Source of the DNA: Tumebacillus flagellatus
GTDB lineage: Bacteria > Bacillota > Bacilli > Tumebacillales > Tumebacillaceae
Direction of reading: 5' to 3'
Assembly (NCBI RefSeq): GCF_000714935.1
Contig: NZ_JMIR01000020.1
Span: 1-64,000 of the forward strand
Length of the DNA: 64,000 nt
Shown here one piece after another: positions 48,601-56,428 of the stretch. How positions within the stretch are numbered: the first letter of the stretch is position 1; each line of letters begins with the position of its first letter. The position numbers were made by a program, and so were the translations under genes. The notes under the pieces were generated by a model. That model did no database searches, was not told where the DNA came from, and was given only the letters and a program-made list of their open reading frames with translations.

Positions 48601-51600
48601 CGCCATCGTCGATTCGTCAAACAGGTCGGTGTTGAACTGCACCATCCCGTTCAGGCCGTCGCCCGTCTCTTCAAGCGCCAGGGTGAGGTCGAACTTGGAG
48701 ATGTTCAGTTCGAATTCGTACTCGCGGCCTTGGACGTTCGGCCATTGCAGGCCGAGCGACGGCGTGTTCTGCAAGATGAACGACACTTGGAAGAACGGCG
48801 AGTGCGAGGTGTTGCGCTGCGGTTGCAGCTCTTCGACCAACTTTTCAAACGGGATGTCTTGGTGCGCGTACGCTTGCAGCGCCGTTTCGCGCACTCGTTT
48901 CACCAGTTCCACAAAGGTCGGCTCGCCCGACAAGTCGGTGCGCATGACCAGCGTGTTGACGAAGAACCCGATCAGGTCTTCCGTCTCGCGGCGCGTGCGC
49001 CCTGCCACCGGAGAACCGACGGAGATTTGCGCTTCGCCGGAGTAGCGGTGCAGAAGCGTCTGGTACGCCGCCAGCAAGGTCATGAACAGCGTGACGCCTT
49101 CCTTGCGGGAGAAGTCCTTCAGAGAGTCCGCCAGCGATTGCGGCAAGTTGAAGCGCAGCACGCTGCCGTTGAAAGTCTGCACTTGCGGACGCGGGCGGTC
49201 GAACGGCAGCGGCAGGTACGACGTGTCGCCGCTCAGTTGCTGTCTCCAGTAGGACAGCTGTTGTTCCAGCACAGTCTCGTTCAGCGCTTGTTTTTGCCAC
49301 TCGGCATAGTCGCTGTATTGAAGCGCCAGCGGTGCCAGCGGCATCGGTTCCCCTGCCACGCCTGCGGTGTAGAGCGCCGTCAGTTCGCGGACGAGGACGG
49401 AGACCGACCAGCCGTCGGAGATGATGTGGTGCATGTTCAAAAGCAAAACGGATTCATCGTCGGCCGTGCGCACCAAGTACGTGCGGAACAGCGGCGCTTC
49501 GTGCAACGCGAACGGGATGTCGGCCGTCGCTTCGATCCACTGCTTGAGCTCGGCCTCGGTGTTCTGGCTACCGCGCAGGTCATGCACGTGCAGGGTCAGC
49601 GGCAACGACGGAAGGATCTCTTGGAGCGCCACGCCGCCCTGCTCCACGAAGACGGTGCGCAGGGATTCATGACGGTCGACGATCGCTTGCAGGCTTTGTT
49701 CCAGTACGTCGATTTGCAGGTCGCCTTTGAAGCGGAAGGCGACCGGCATGTTGTAGACGGACGAGGATTGCATGAGTTTTTCCATGACCCAGAGGCGTTG
49801 TTGGCCGAAGGACAACGGGGCGAACCTGTCGTTCTTCTTCTCAGCCGCTTGGAGCTGGATGAACTCGCGCTGTGCCCCTTCTTCGCGGCGGCGTTGCAGT
49901 TTCTCCGCAAGGCCGGTGACGGTCGGCGCTTCAAAGATCGCCAGCAGCGGCAGTTCGACGCCGAACGTTTGATAGAGGCGCGAGATGACTTGCACGCCGA
50001 GCAGCGAATGACCGCCGAGTTCGAAGAACGAGTCGTGAATCCCCACTTGCGGCACGTGCAGGACGTCTTCCCAGATCGAAGCAATCAGTTCTTCGTCCGG
50101 CGTGCGCGGTGCCGTGTAGTTGGAATTGCCGGCGGCGCTGATGTCCGGCAGCGGGAGTTTTTTGCGGTCGACTTTGTTGTTCGGAGTCAGCGGGAACTCG
50201 TCCAAGATGACCACGTACGACGGCACCATGAAGGTCGGCAGGTTTTGGCCCAGCGCGGCGCGCAGGACTCCACCGTCGGTGATCGTGTCGGAGGTGACAT
50301 ACGCGACGAGGCGTTTGTCGCCGACGACGACGTCGTCGCGGACGATGACGAGCGATTCCTTGACTTCCGGGTGTTTTGCGAGCGCTTCTTCGATCTCGCC
50401 AAGCTCGATGCGGTAGCCGCGAATCTTGACTTGGTGGTCGACGCGGCCGACGTACTCGATGGTGCCGTCCGGCAGGAAGCGCGCCAAGTCGCCCGATTTG
50501 TACAGTCGTGCCCCCGGTGCCGGGCGGAACGGGTCGGTGACAAACTTCTCGGCAGTCAGGTCAGGGCGGTTTTTATAGCCGCGTCCGACCCCTTTCCCGC
50601 CGATGACCAGTTCGCCGGTCACGCCGATCGGAACCGGCTGCAGGTGCTTGTCGACGATGTAGATCTGGTAGTTTTCCAGCGGCTTGCCGATCGGCATCTT
50701 CGCCACCCATTCCGGGTGGTCGACGTGCGTTTCCGGGTTGTAGAACGTCGCCGTGACGGTGGTTTCCGTCGGGCCGTAGCCGTTCAGGAACAGCACGCGG
50801 TAGCCGACCATCTCATGCCACGTTTGGTAGCTTTGCGGCGAGACTTTCTCCCCGCCGGTGATGATGACGCGCAGGGTGTCGAGTTGCGAGAGATCGGTGT
50901 CGCGCAGGGCGTTCACCCACTCGTGCAGGTACGCCGTCTGCATGATGATCAAGTTCAGGCGCTCCGCTTTGACCAAGCGGGCGAACTCGTACGGAGACGG
51001 CAGGTTGCGGTCCGGGCGCAAGACGAGCGTCGCACCGTTCATCCACGTCGGGAAGATTTCGTCGATGACGACGTCAAAGGAAATCGACGTGAACTGCAGC
51101 ATGCGGTCTTCCGGCGTCAAGCTCCACTGTTTGGTCAGCGAATGCATGATGTTGACGCCCTGACGATGTTCGATCATGACGCCCTTCGGACGACCTGTGG
51201 AGCCGGACGTGAAGATCATGTACGCCAAGTTGTCTTCGCGCACGTCGATGTTCGGGTTCACGCGGCTTTGCGCGGCGAATTCGGTCTCCCACTCGGTGTC
51301 GAGGCACAGTTTCGGAACTTGGGTTTCCGGCAAGGTGTCGGTGATGTTGCCCTGCGTCAAGATGACGAGGACTTCCGAGTCTTCGATCATGAACGACAGG
51401 CGGTCGCTCGGGTACGCCGGGTCAAGCGGCACATAGGTCCCGCCCGCTTTCATGACGCCGAGAACCCCGATCGGGAAGTTCAAGTTCGGTTCGACGGAGA
51501 TCCCGACGGCGAGGTCCGGGCCGACGCCCAGTTCGATCAAGCGGTGCGCCACTTGGTTCGCCCGCTCGTTGAGCTCGCGGTAGGTCACTTCCATGCCGCG

Positions 51601-54600
51601 CCACGAAGCCGCCACGTTGTCCGGCCAGCGCTTCACCGCTTGCTCGAACAGTCCGTGCATCGTCAGCCCCGTCGGATACTCGTCGTCCGTTTGGTTGAAT
51701 TCAACGATCAGACGATGGAGCTCCGCGTCGGAGAGGAACGGCACGCGCGTTACCGGCAATTCCGGCGCGTGGACGACGCCCTCGACGAAGCATTGGAAAT
51801 GCCCGATCATCCTCGTGATCGTCTCGTCGTCGAACAGGTCGGTGTTGTATTCGAAGGTCCCCGTGATGCCGTGTTCCCCCTCGATCACCGACAGCGCGAG
51901 ATCGAAGCCCGCTTTGCCGTTGGAGCTGTACACCGGCGTCATCGTGCGATGTTCGGAGACGATCGGCGCTTCCGGCGATTGCATGAGGAACATCACTTGG
52001 AACAGCGGCGAGTAGTTCGTGTTGCGCTCCGGCTGCAACAGGTTGATCAGGTGGTCGAACGGCATCTCTTGGTGCGCGAACGCTCCGAGCGTCATGTCGC
52101 GCACGCGGCCCAACAGTTCTCGGAAGGTCGGCTCGCCGGAGAGGTCGGTGCGCAGCACGATCGTGTTGACGAAGAACCCGATCAGCCCTTCGAACTCCGT
52201 GCGGTTCCGGTTGCTGACCGGCGTGCCCAACACGATTTCGTTTTGGTTGGAGTAGCGGTGCAACAACGCATTGAACACGCTGAGCAAAGTCATGTACATC
52301 GTGACGCCCTCGCGGCGGCTCAAAGCGCGCAGACCTTGCGTCGCCTCAGCGGAGAGCGCAAACGACTGTGCCCTCCCGTTGAACGTTTGCACGGCCGGGC
52401 GCGGATGGTCGAGCGGCATCTCCAAGAGCGGCGGCGCGTCTGCCATCTGCTGCGACCAGTACGCTTCCAGTTCCTTCATCGACTCCCCTTGCAACAGCTC
52501 TTGTTGCCAGAGCGCGTAATCGGCGTATTGCACAGGCAGCGGGGCCAGCTTCGGCGTGCGGCCGGATGCGAACGCGTCGTACAGCGCGGAGAGTTCCTTG
52601 ATGAAGATCGCTTTCGACCACTCGTCGTTGACCATGTGGTGGATCGTCATCACCAAGCGATGCTCTTCCGCTCCCAACGTAACCAGAACGGCGCGCAACA
52701 GCAGGTCTTCGGAGAGGTTGAACGCCTGCTCCGTCTGCTCGCGGCGCAATCCTTGCAACAGCTCTTCACGCTTTTCTTCCGTGCAATCGCGGAGGTCGAG
52801 CACCGCCAGTTCGAAGTGCACGTCATCGCGGATCACTTGCACCGGCTGCCCGTCCGCCATCGCGAAGTTCGTGCGCAACACTTCATGACGGCGCAGGATT
52901 TCGGTCAAGCTCTGCTCCAACAGCTTCGGCTCCCAGTTGCCCGCCAAGCGCAGTTCAAACGGGATGTTGTAGATCGAGTTGCCCGGATTCATGCGGTCGA
53001 GCAGCCACAGGCGTTTCTGCGCGTTCGAGACCGCAAGCGGCAAGGAACGATCTGCCGGCACGATCGGTTTGACGAGACTGAGGTGCGAGGCTTCCGTTTT
53101 TTCCTGCGGAGCTTGAATCGCTTCCGCCAGTTTCGCGACCGTCGGCGCTTCAAACAACGTGCGCAGCGGCAGTTGGAGGCCCAGCGCTTTGCGAAGCCGC
53201 GAGATAACTTGTGTAGCGTTCAGCGAGTGACCGCCCAGTTCAAAGAAGTTGTCATGAACGCCCACGCGCTCGACGCCCATCACTTGACGCCAGATCTCGG
53301 CGATCAGCACTTCCGTCTCCGTGCGCGGCGCGACGTACGTTTCTTGCGAGAGAACGGCAACCCCGTCGTCTTCCGGCAATGCCGCGCGATCCACTTTGCC
53401 GTTCGCCGTCAGCGGCAGTTCTTCCAACAACACGAACGCCGACGGAACGAAGTAGTCCGGCATCTGATTTGCCAAAAACGACTTCAACACGGAAGCGGGT
53501 TCTTCCATCGCAACGTCTTGATCCGCTCCATTTTGGAGAGCGACATACGCGACCAGACGCTTGCTGCCCTGCGCATCGTCTTTGACGAGAACGGCAGCTT
53601 GGGAAACTTGCGGGTGGCGCAGCAGGGCGTCTGCCACTTCGTTCGGCTCGACGCGGTAGCCGCGAATCTTCACTTGGTCGTCGGCGCGTCCCAAGAACTC
53701 CAACCGGCCGTCTGCCAAGCGGCGGGCGCGGTCGCCGGTTTTGTAGAGACGGACGGTCTCCCCGTCGATCTCCCGGTTGAGGAAGCGTTCGGCGGTGAGG
53801 TCCGGACGATTCCAGTACCCGCGTGCCACACCCGGGCCTGCGATGTACACTTCGCCGGACACGCCCACCGGAACCGGCTGCATCCGTTGGTCGAGCACGT
53901 GGATGTCGGTGTTCGCCAAGGGGCGACCCAGCGGAACGGTTCGCGACGAACGCTCCATCAGGGTGCTGCCGACTTCATGCGTCAGAACGCCGACCGTCGT
54001 TTCCGTCGGGCCGTAGTGGTTGATCAACAAGCACTCCGGCGCGAGGCGGCGCACGCGGTCAACCAGTTCCCAGCTCAACACGTCGCCCCCGAACACCAAG
54101 CGGCGTTTGGGCAGCACGCGGCGGGATTCGCCGCTCATCAGCGCTTGCAGGTGCGCCGGGACGATCTTCAACACGTCGACGTCGTGTTGTTCCATGTAGT
54201 CCGCCATCGCTTCGGCGTCGACCACGCGGTCTTGCGTCAACACGTGCAGCGTGCCGCCCGTCCAGAGCGCCGCGAACACCATCGTGTTCCCCAAGTCTGC
54301 CGCCAGCGTCGAGACGGTCGCGAAGCTCATGCCCGCTTCCACTTGCAAGCGCGGCAACACGCCTTGCACATACTGCAAGAGGTTGCGATGCTCGATGACG
54401 ACGCCCTTCGGCTGCCCGGTGGAGCCGGACGTGTAGATCACGTACGCCGCGTCTTCCCCGCTTGCTCCGCTGACCGGATTCTCCGCAGAGTACGCATCAA
54501 AAAGGTCTGCATCCAACCGGACGACTTGCGCTTGATGCGGCGGCAAAGTTTCCGCCACGCTCTCCGTCGTCACCAGCACGGACACGTTCGAATCGGACAG

Positions 54601-56406
54601 CAAGTACGCGAGGCGCTCCGCCGGGAAGCTCGGCTCCATCGGCACATAGGCGCCGCCCGCTTTCAGAATCGCCAGCATCCCGACGATCTGTTCCACCGAA
54701 CGCTCCACGCACAGGCCGACGAGCATGTCCGGGCCGACGCCGAGCGTTTGCAGATGAGCGGCGACGCGGTTGGCGCGCTCGTTCAGTTCGCGGTAGGTCA
54801 ACTGCGATTGCTCACAGACGACGGCGACCGCATCCGGGGACAATTCCGCTTGCAGCGCCACGCGTTCGTGGAACAGCGGCGTGCCGTCGAATTCCTCTCG
54901 CGCCCCTTGCCAGTCGGTGCGCAGACGAGCTTGCTCTTCCTCTGCGAGCAGCGGCAACGACGAGATCGACTGCTGCGGATCGAGCAGCGCCCCGTCGAGC
55001 AAGCGGTGGAAATGGCCCACCATGCGCTCGATGGTCTCATGGTCGAACAGGTCGCTGTTGTACTGCAACCAGCCGCCCAGTTCCAGCTCTCCTTCGCTTC
55101 CGTGCTCGACGAGGGAAAGCGTCATGTCAAAACGCGAGATGTCGCTGTTGACATAGCGGATTTCCGTTTCGAGGTTCGGCAGCGCAAGCGGCTCCGGCGC
55201 TTTTTGCAGAACGAACAGCACTTGGAACAGCGGGTTGTGGCTCATCGCGCGCTCCGGGTTGAGCACTTCGACCAGTTTCTCCAGCGGGGTTTCTTGGTGT
55301 GCGATCGCGTCGAGCACGACCCCTTTGACCCGTTGCAACAGATCGGAGAACGACGGATCGCCGGACAGGTCGGTGCGCAGCACCAGCGTGTTGACGAAAA
55401 AGCCGATCATCGCTTCCAGTTCTTCACGGTTGCGGTTGGCGACCGGCGTGCCGACCCAGAGGTCTTCTTGACCGGTGTAGCGGTACAGCCACGTCTGGAA
55501 CAGCGCCAACGCCGTCATGTACAGCGTGGTGCCGGACGCGCGGGAGATCGCTTGCAGCCGCTCGGTTTGCTCGCGGTTCAGCTTCATCGGGTACGTCGCG
55601 CCTTGGTACGAGCGCACAGCGGGACGCGGACGGTCGCTCGGCAGTTCGAGCAGCGGCAGGCGGCCGCTCAGTTTGTTTTTCCAATAGGCGAGCGACTCGT
55701 CCTCGCCGGTTTGCTTCTGCTCTTGTTCGCGCTGCCACACCGCGTAGTCGGCGTATTGAATCGCAAGCTCCGGCAACGAGGGCGTTTGTCCCTGTTGGAA
55801 AGCGGTGTAGCAAGCGGCGAGTTCCCGCAGCAGCACATCGGCGGACCAACCGTCCGACACGATGTGATGGCGAGCCAAGAACAAGCGGTGATGGTGCGTG
55901 CCGAGCTTGAGCAACTTCGCGCGCAGCAACGGGCCTTGGGCGAGGTCAAACGGACGACCGGCTTCCTCGCCCGCGAGGCGCTCGGCGCGCAGTTCGCGCT
56001 CTTGCTCCGTCCAGACCGTCAAATCTTCCAGCTCCAAACCCGGTGCGGCGGGCGGCAAAATCACTTGGGACGCAAGACCGTCCGACTCTTGGAACGAGGT
56101 GCGCAAAATTTCATGCCGGCGCACGATCTCCGCCAACGACCCTTCCATCGCTTCCACGTCCAACTCCCCGCGCAGATCGAGCACGATCAGCGGTTCGTTG
56201 TACAGCGAAGAGTGCGGGGTCAGTTGATCCAGGAAATACATGCGCTGTTGAGCAAACGACAGCGGGTAGGAATCGGCTTCTTGACGTTTTGCAATCGCAG
56301 AATGGCGGGAGGTTTCTCCCAGTTCCCCTTGTTGCTTCAGGCGCTGCGCCAGTTTTTCGCGCATCTCCGGCGAGAGATTGGCCAGTTTTTTGGAAACATC
56401 ACTCAT
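42697..56406 (-). CDS. Four-module NRPS with thioesterase, (C-A-T)x4-TE
   Basis: 4569 residues. Rough borders: C1 45-480, A1 500-1010, T1 about 1070, C2 1130-1560, A2 1580-2080, T2, C3 2190-2630, A3 2650-3150, T3, C4 3265-3700, A4 3720-4210, T4 about 4255, TE 4305-4569. C motifs are HHIVSDGWS, HHMVNDEWS (Glu replaces Gly), HHIISDGWS and HHIISDGWS. A codes by eye are DLTKVGHVG (Asp, strong), DVDIIGGVT for both A2 and A3 (unknown), and DILAVCGVC (unknown). The TE has GWSFGG and a late His in VKGNHYTML, so it releases or cyclises the peptide. No epimerase. GAGGTG lies 8 nt before ATG; the upstream NRPS ends 22 nt earlier. A-T-C segments 2-3 and 3-4 are near-identical duplicates. Confidence 0.97.
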   Translation of the reverse strand: MSDVSKKLANLSPEMREKLAQRLKQQGELGETSRHSAIAKRQEADSYPLSFAQQRMYFLDQLTPHSSLYNEPLIVLDLRGELDVEAMEGSLAEIVRRHEILRTSFQESDGLASQVILPPAAPGLELEDLTVWTEQERELRAERLAGEEAGRPFDLAQGPLLRAKLLKLGTHHHRLFLARHHIVSDGWSADVLLRELAACYTAFQQGQTPSLPELAIQYADYAVWQREQEQKQTGEDESLAYWKNKLSGRLPLLELPSDRPRPAVRSYQGATYPMKLNREQTERLQAISRASGTTLYMTALALFQTWLYRYTGQEDLWVGTPVANRNREELEAMIGFFVNTLVLRTDLSGDPSFSDLLQRVKGVVLDAIAHQETPLEKLVEVLNPERAMSHNPLFQVLFVLQKAPEPLALPNLETEIRYVNSDISRFDMTLSLVEHGSEGELELGGWLQYNSDLFDHETIERMVGHFHRLLDGALLDPQQSISSLPLLAEEEQARLRTDWQGAREEFDGTPLFHERVALQAELSPDAVAVVCEQSQLTYRELNERANRVAAHLQTLGVGPDMLVGLCVERSVEQIVGMLAILKAGGAYVPMEPSFPAERLAYLLSDSNVSVLVTTESVAETLPPHQAQVVRLDADLFDAYSAENPVSGASGEDAAYVIYTSGSTGQPKGVVIEHRNLLQYVQGVLPRLQVEAGMSFATVSTLAADLGNTMVFAALWTGGTLHVLTQDRVVDAEAMADYMEQHDVDVLKIVPAHLQALMSGESRRVLPKRRLVFGGDVLSWELVDRVRRLAPECLLINHYGPTETTVGVLTHEVGSTLMERSSRTVPLGRPLANTDIHVLDQRMQPVPVGVSGEVYIAGPGVARGYWNRPDLTAERFLNREIDGETVRLYKTGDRARRLADGRLEFLGRADDQVKIRGYRVEPNEVADALLRHPQVSQAAVLVKDDAQGSKRLVAYVALQNGADQDVAMEEPASVLKSFLANQMPDYFVPSAFVLLEELPLTANGKVDRAALPEDDGVAVLSQETYVAPRTETEVLIAEIWRQVMGVERVGVHDNFFELGGHSLNATQVISRLRKALGLQLPLRTLFEAPTVAKLAEAIQAPQEKTEASHLSLVKPIVPADRSLPLAVSNAQKRLWLLDRMNPGNSIYNIPFELRLAGNWEPKLLEQSLTEILRRHEVLRTNFAMADGQPVQVIRDDVHFELAVLDLRDCTEEKREELLQGLRREQTEQAFNLSEDLLLRAVLVTLGAEEHRLVMTIHHMVNDEWSKAIFIKELSALYDAFASGRTPKLAPLPVQYADYALWQQELLQGESMKELEAYWSQQMADAPPLLEMPLDHPRPAVQTFNGRAQSFALSAEATQGLRALSRREGVTMYMTLLSVFNALLHRYSNQNEIVLGTPVSNRNRTEFEGLIGFFVNTIVLRTDLSGEPTFRELLGRVRDMTLGAFAHQEMPFDHLINLLQPERNTNYSPLFQVMFLMQSPEAPIVSEHRTMTPVYSSNGKAGFDLALSVIEGEHGITGTFEYNTDLFDDETITRMIGHFQCFVEGVVHAPELPVTRVPFLSDAELHRLIVEFNQTDDEYPTGLTMHGLFEQAVKRWPDNVAASWRGMEVTYRELNERANQVAHRLIELGVGPDLAVGISVEPNLNFPIGVLGVMKAGGTYVPLDPAYPSDRLSFMIEDSEVLVILTQGNITDTLPETQVPKLCLDTEWETEFAAQSRVNPNIDVREDNLAYMIFTSGSTGRPKGVMIEHRQGVNIMHSLTKQWSLTPEDRMLQFTSISFDVVIDEIFPTWMNGATLVLRPDRNLPSPYEFARLVKAERLNLIIMQTAYLHEWVNALRDTDLSQLDTLRVIITGGEKVSPQSYQTWHEMVGYRVLFLNGYGPTETTVTATFYNPETHVDHPEWVAKMPIGKPLENYQIYIVDKHLQPVPIGVTGELVIGGKGVGRGYKNRPDLTAEKFVTDPFRPAPGARLYKSGDLARFLPDGTIEYVGRVDHQVKIRGYRIELGEIEEALAKHPEVKESLVIVRDDVVVGDKRLVAYVTSDTITDGGVLRAALGQNLPTFMVPSYVVILDEFPLTPNNKVDRKKLPLPDISAAGNSNYTAPRTPDEELIASIWEDVLHVPQVGIHDSFFELGGHSLLGVQVISRLYQTFGVELPLLAIFEAPTVTGLAEKLQRRREEGAQREFIQLQAAEKKNDRFAPLSFGQQRLWVMEKLMQSSSVYNMPVAFRFKGDLQIDVLEQSLQAIVDRHESLRTVFVEQGGVALQEILPSLPLTLHVHDLRGSQNTEAELKQWIEATADIPFALHEAPLFRTYLVRTADDESVLLLNMHHIISDGWSVSVLVRELTALYTAGVAGEPMPLAPLALQYSDYAEWQKQALNETVLEQQLSYWRQQLSGDTSYLPLPFDRPRPQVQTFNGSVLRFNLPQSLADSLKDFSRKEGVTLFMTLLAAYQTLLHRYSGEAQISVGSPVAGRTRRETEDLIGFFVNTLVMRTDLSGEPTFVELVKRVRETALQAYAHQDIPFEKLVEELQPQRNTSHSPFFQVSFILQNTPSLGLQWPNVQGREYEFELNISKFDLTLALEETGDGLNGMVQFNTDLFDESTMARLIGHYHTLLESIVSDSERKIGELPMLTQPEWQQVVYEFNQSDDEYPTGLTMHGLFERAVERWPNNVAASWRGMEVTYQDLNERANQVAHRLIELGVGPEVSVGISVEPNLNFPIAVLGVMKAGGTYVPLDPAYPSDRLAFMIEDSEVLVILTQGNIRDTLPETQVPKLCLDTEWESEFTSQSRVNPNVDVREDNLAYMIFTSGSTGRPKGVMIEHRQGVNIMHSLTKQWSLKPEDRMLQFTSISFDVVIDEIFPTWMNGATLVLRPDRTLPSPYEFARLVKAERLNLIIMQTAYLHEWVNALRDTDLSQLDTLRVIITGGEKVSPQSYQTWHEMVGYRVLFLNGYGPTETTVTATFYNPETHVDHPEWVAKMPIGRPLENYQCYIVDKHLNPVPIGITGELVIGGKGVGRGYKNRPDLTAEKFIADPFRPAPGARLYKSGDLARFLPDGTIEYVGRIDHQVKIRGYRIELGEIEDAMAKLPDVKESFVMVRDDVIAGDKRLVAYVTSDTLQDGQEVRSALSQSLPAFMIPSYVVILDEFPLTPNNKIDRKKLPLPDTSASSSSNYAAPRTPDEELLASIWSDVLKTPQVGVHDSFFELGGHSLLGVQVISRIYQTFGVELPLLAMFEAPTITGLADRLQRRREEGAQRQFLPLEHEEHNGTAPMSFGQQRLWVLEQIMPGSSVYNVPIAFRLTGDLNIDALAQSLQAVVDRHEVLRTIFVEQEGEGVQLILPTMELPLEVYDVQGSANAEADMKQYIEAKAEMPFALHEAPLVRAYLVKVSAVESVLLLNMHHIISDGWSVGVLLKELTALYSAAVAGEPMPLAPLGIQYSDYARWQKEALSDTVLSEQLSYWKQQLQGASSSLPLPYDRPRPQVQTFSGGQLKFDLTPELAKSLKQLSRQEGATLFMTLLAAFQTLLHRYTGESQISIGTPVAGRTRRETEELIGFFVNTLVMRTDLSGEPTFVELVKRVRETALQAYAHQDIPFEKLVEELQPQRDTSHSPFFQVMFQVQNTPSSGLHWPGVEGRDYDFEINLSKFDLTLALAEEDDKLVGMMRYNTDLFDESTIARMIGHYVTLLEAVSAEPETKIVELPILTQGEQTQLVQEWNETQAGYPAEQCVHHLFEAQAQKTPDAVAISFEGNSWTYREVNERANVLARHLQALGVQPETLVAVFMERTPRLIISLLAVWKAGGAYVPLDPEHPQDRITMILDDSEATLVLTEEHLQTLVPSTDAQIVCIEHLQADQVPVTDLEHFTHGHHLAYVLFTSGSTGRPKGVAIEHHSLINLMLTFGEKLGSSAQDAWVAAATVTFDISGLEFYVPLTSGGRIVLVSRDTARDGQRLLATITEANATHMVATPSSFYMLLQAGWKDPERFLAVVCGEAIPLELVQRLMEAGVEVWNGYGPTEITVCSSLHPLQPTDEVVTIGHPMANYEYYIMDVHRQLVPVGVIGELYIGGVGLAREYWNRPDLTEKAFLTHTFADGTTRRIYKTGDLARFLANGTVEILGRMDNQIKLNGYRIELGDIESHLEQHPALERGVVVVQEPTPGVKRLTAFYTVLPEVSIEAADLRAYMQDKVPGYMVPAAFVRLENFPISESGKVDRRALSQLLVETQRENDYVGPRDRTEYRLVKMWERLLGAEKIGVRDSFFQLGGHSLTAVKLSSDVEREFGCRLPLVRLFQESTIEQIAAFIREGGESPLHPSLVEIQKGAGTPLFLVHPIGGMAHVYAGLASGLPEQTVYGLQARGVEEGSGDPIDTVEEMAAYYLEGVRQVQPEGPYRLGGWSFGGVVAYEMARQLQAQGQDVEPLVFFDSYAPENREQWNARSESEVAADFAQDLLSIFQDEAAASQEEAHVILERVLTQAQESGQLSISFTREDLMRLFTVYKAHSHAMGNYEAVAAPQLQVILFRASDVPSTQLNPAEGWRKRVGELTVFEVKGNHYTMLQPPFVQETSASLNDAILLTLKK
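45290..48487 (-). repeat. Tandem duplication copy 2: A3-T3-C4 of the four-module NRPS
   Basis: Nearly identical at DNA level to 48490-51700 over the A and T parts; for example the A-domain core near 47850 repeats near 51070. C4 resembles C3 more than C1 or C2. The repeat unit starts at the C-A linker (FNQSDDEYPTGLTMHG). Confidence 0.85.
48490..51700 (-). repeat. Tandem duplication copy 1: A2-T2-C3 of the four-module NRPS
   Basis: Period about 3.2 kb with the next segment; the unit starts at the linker FNQTDDEYPTGLTMHG. Both copies have the same A-domain code (DVDIIGGVT), so the peptide should contain the same residue twice in a row. Confidence 0.85.
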
Positions 56407-56428
56407 GTCTGTGGCACCTCGATTTCGA

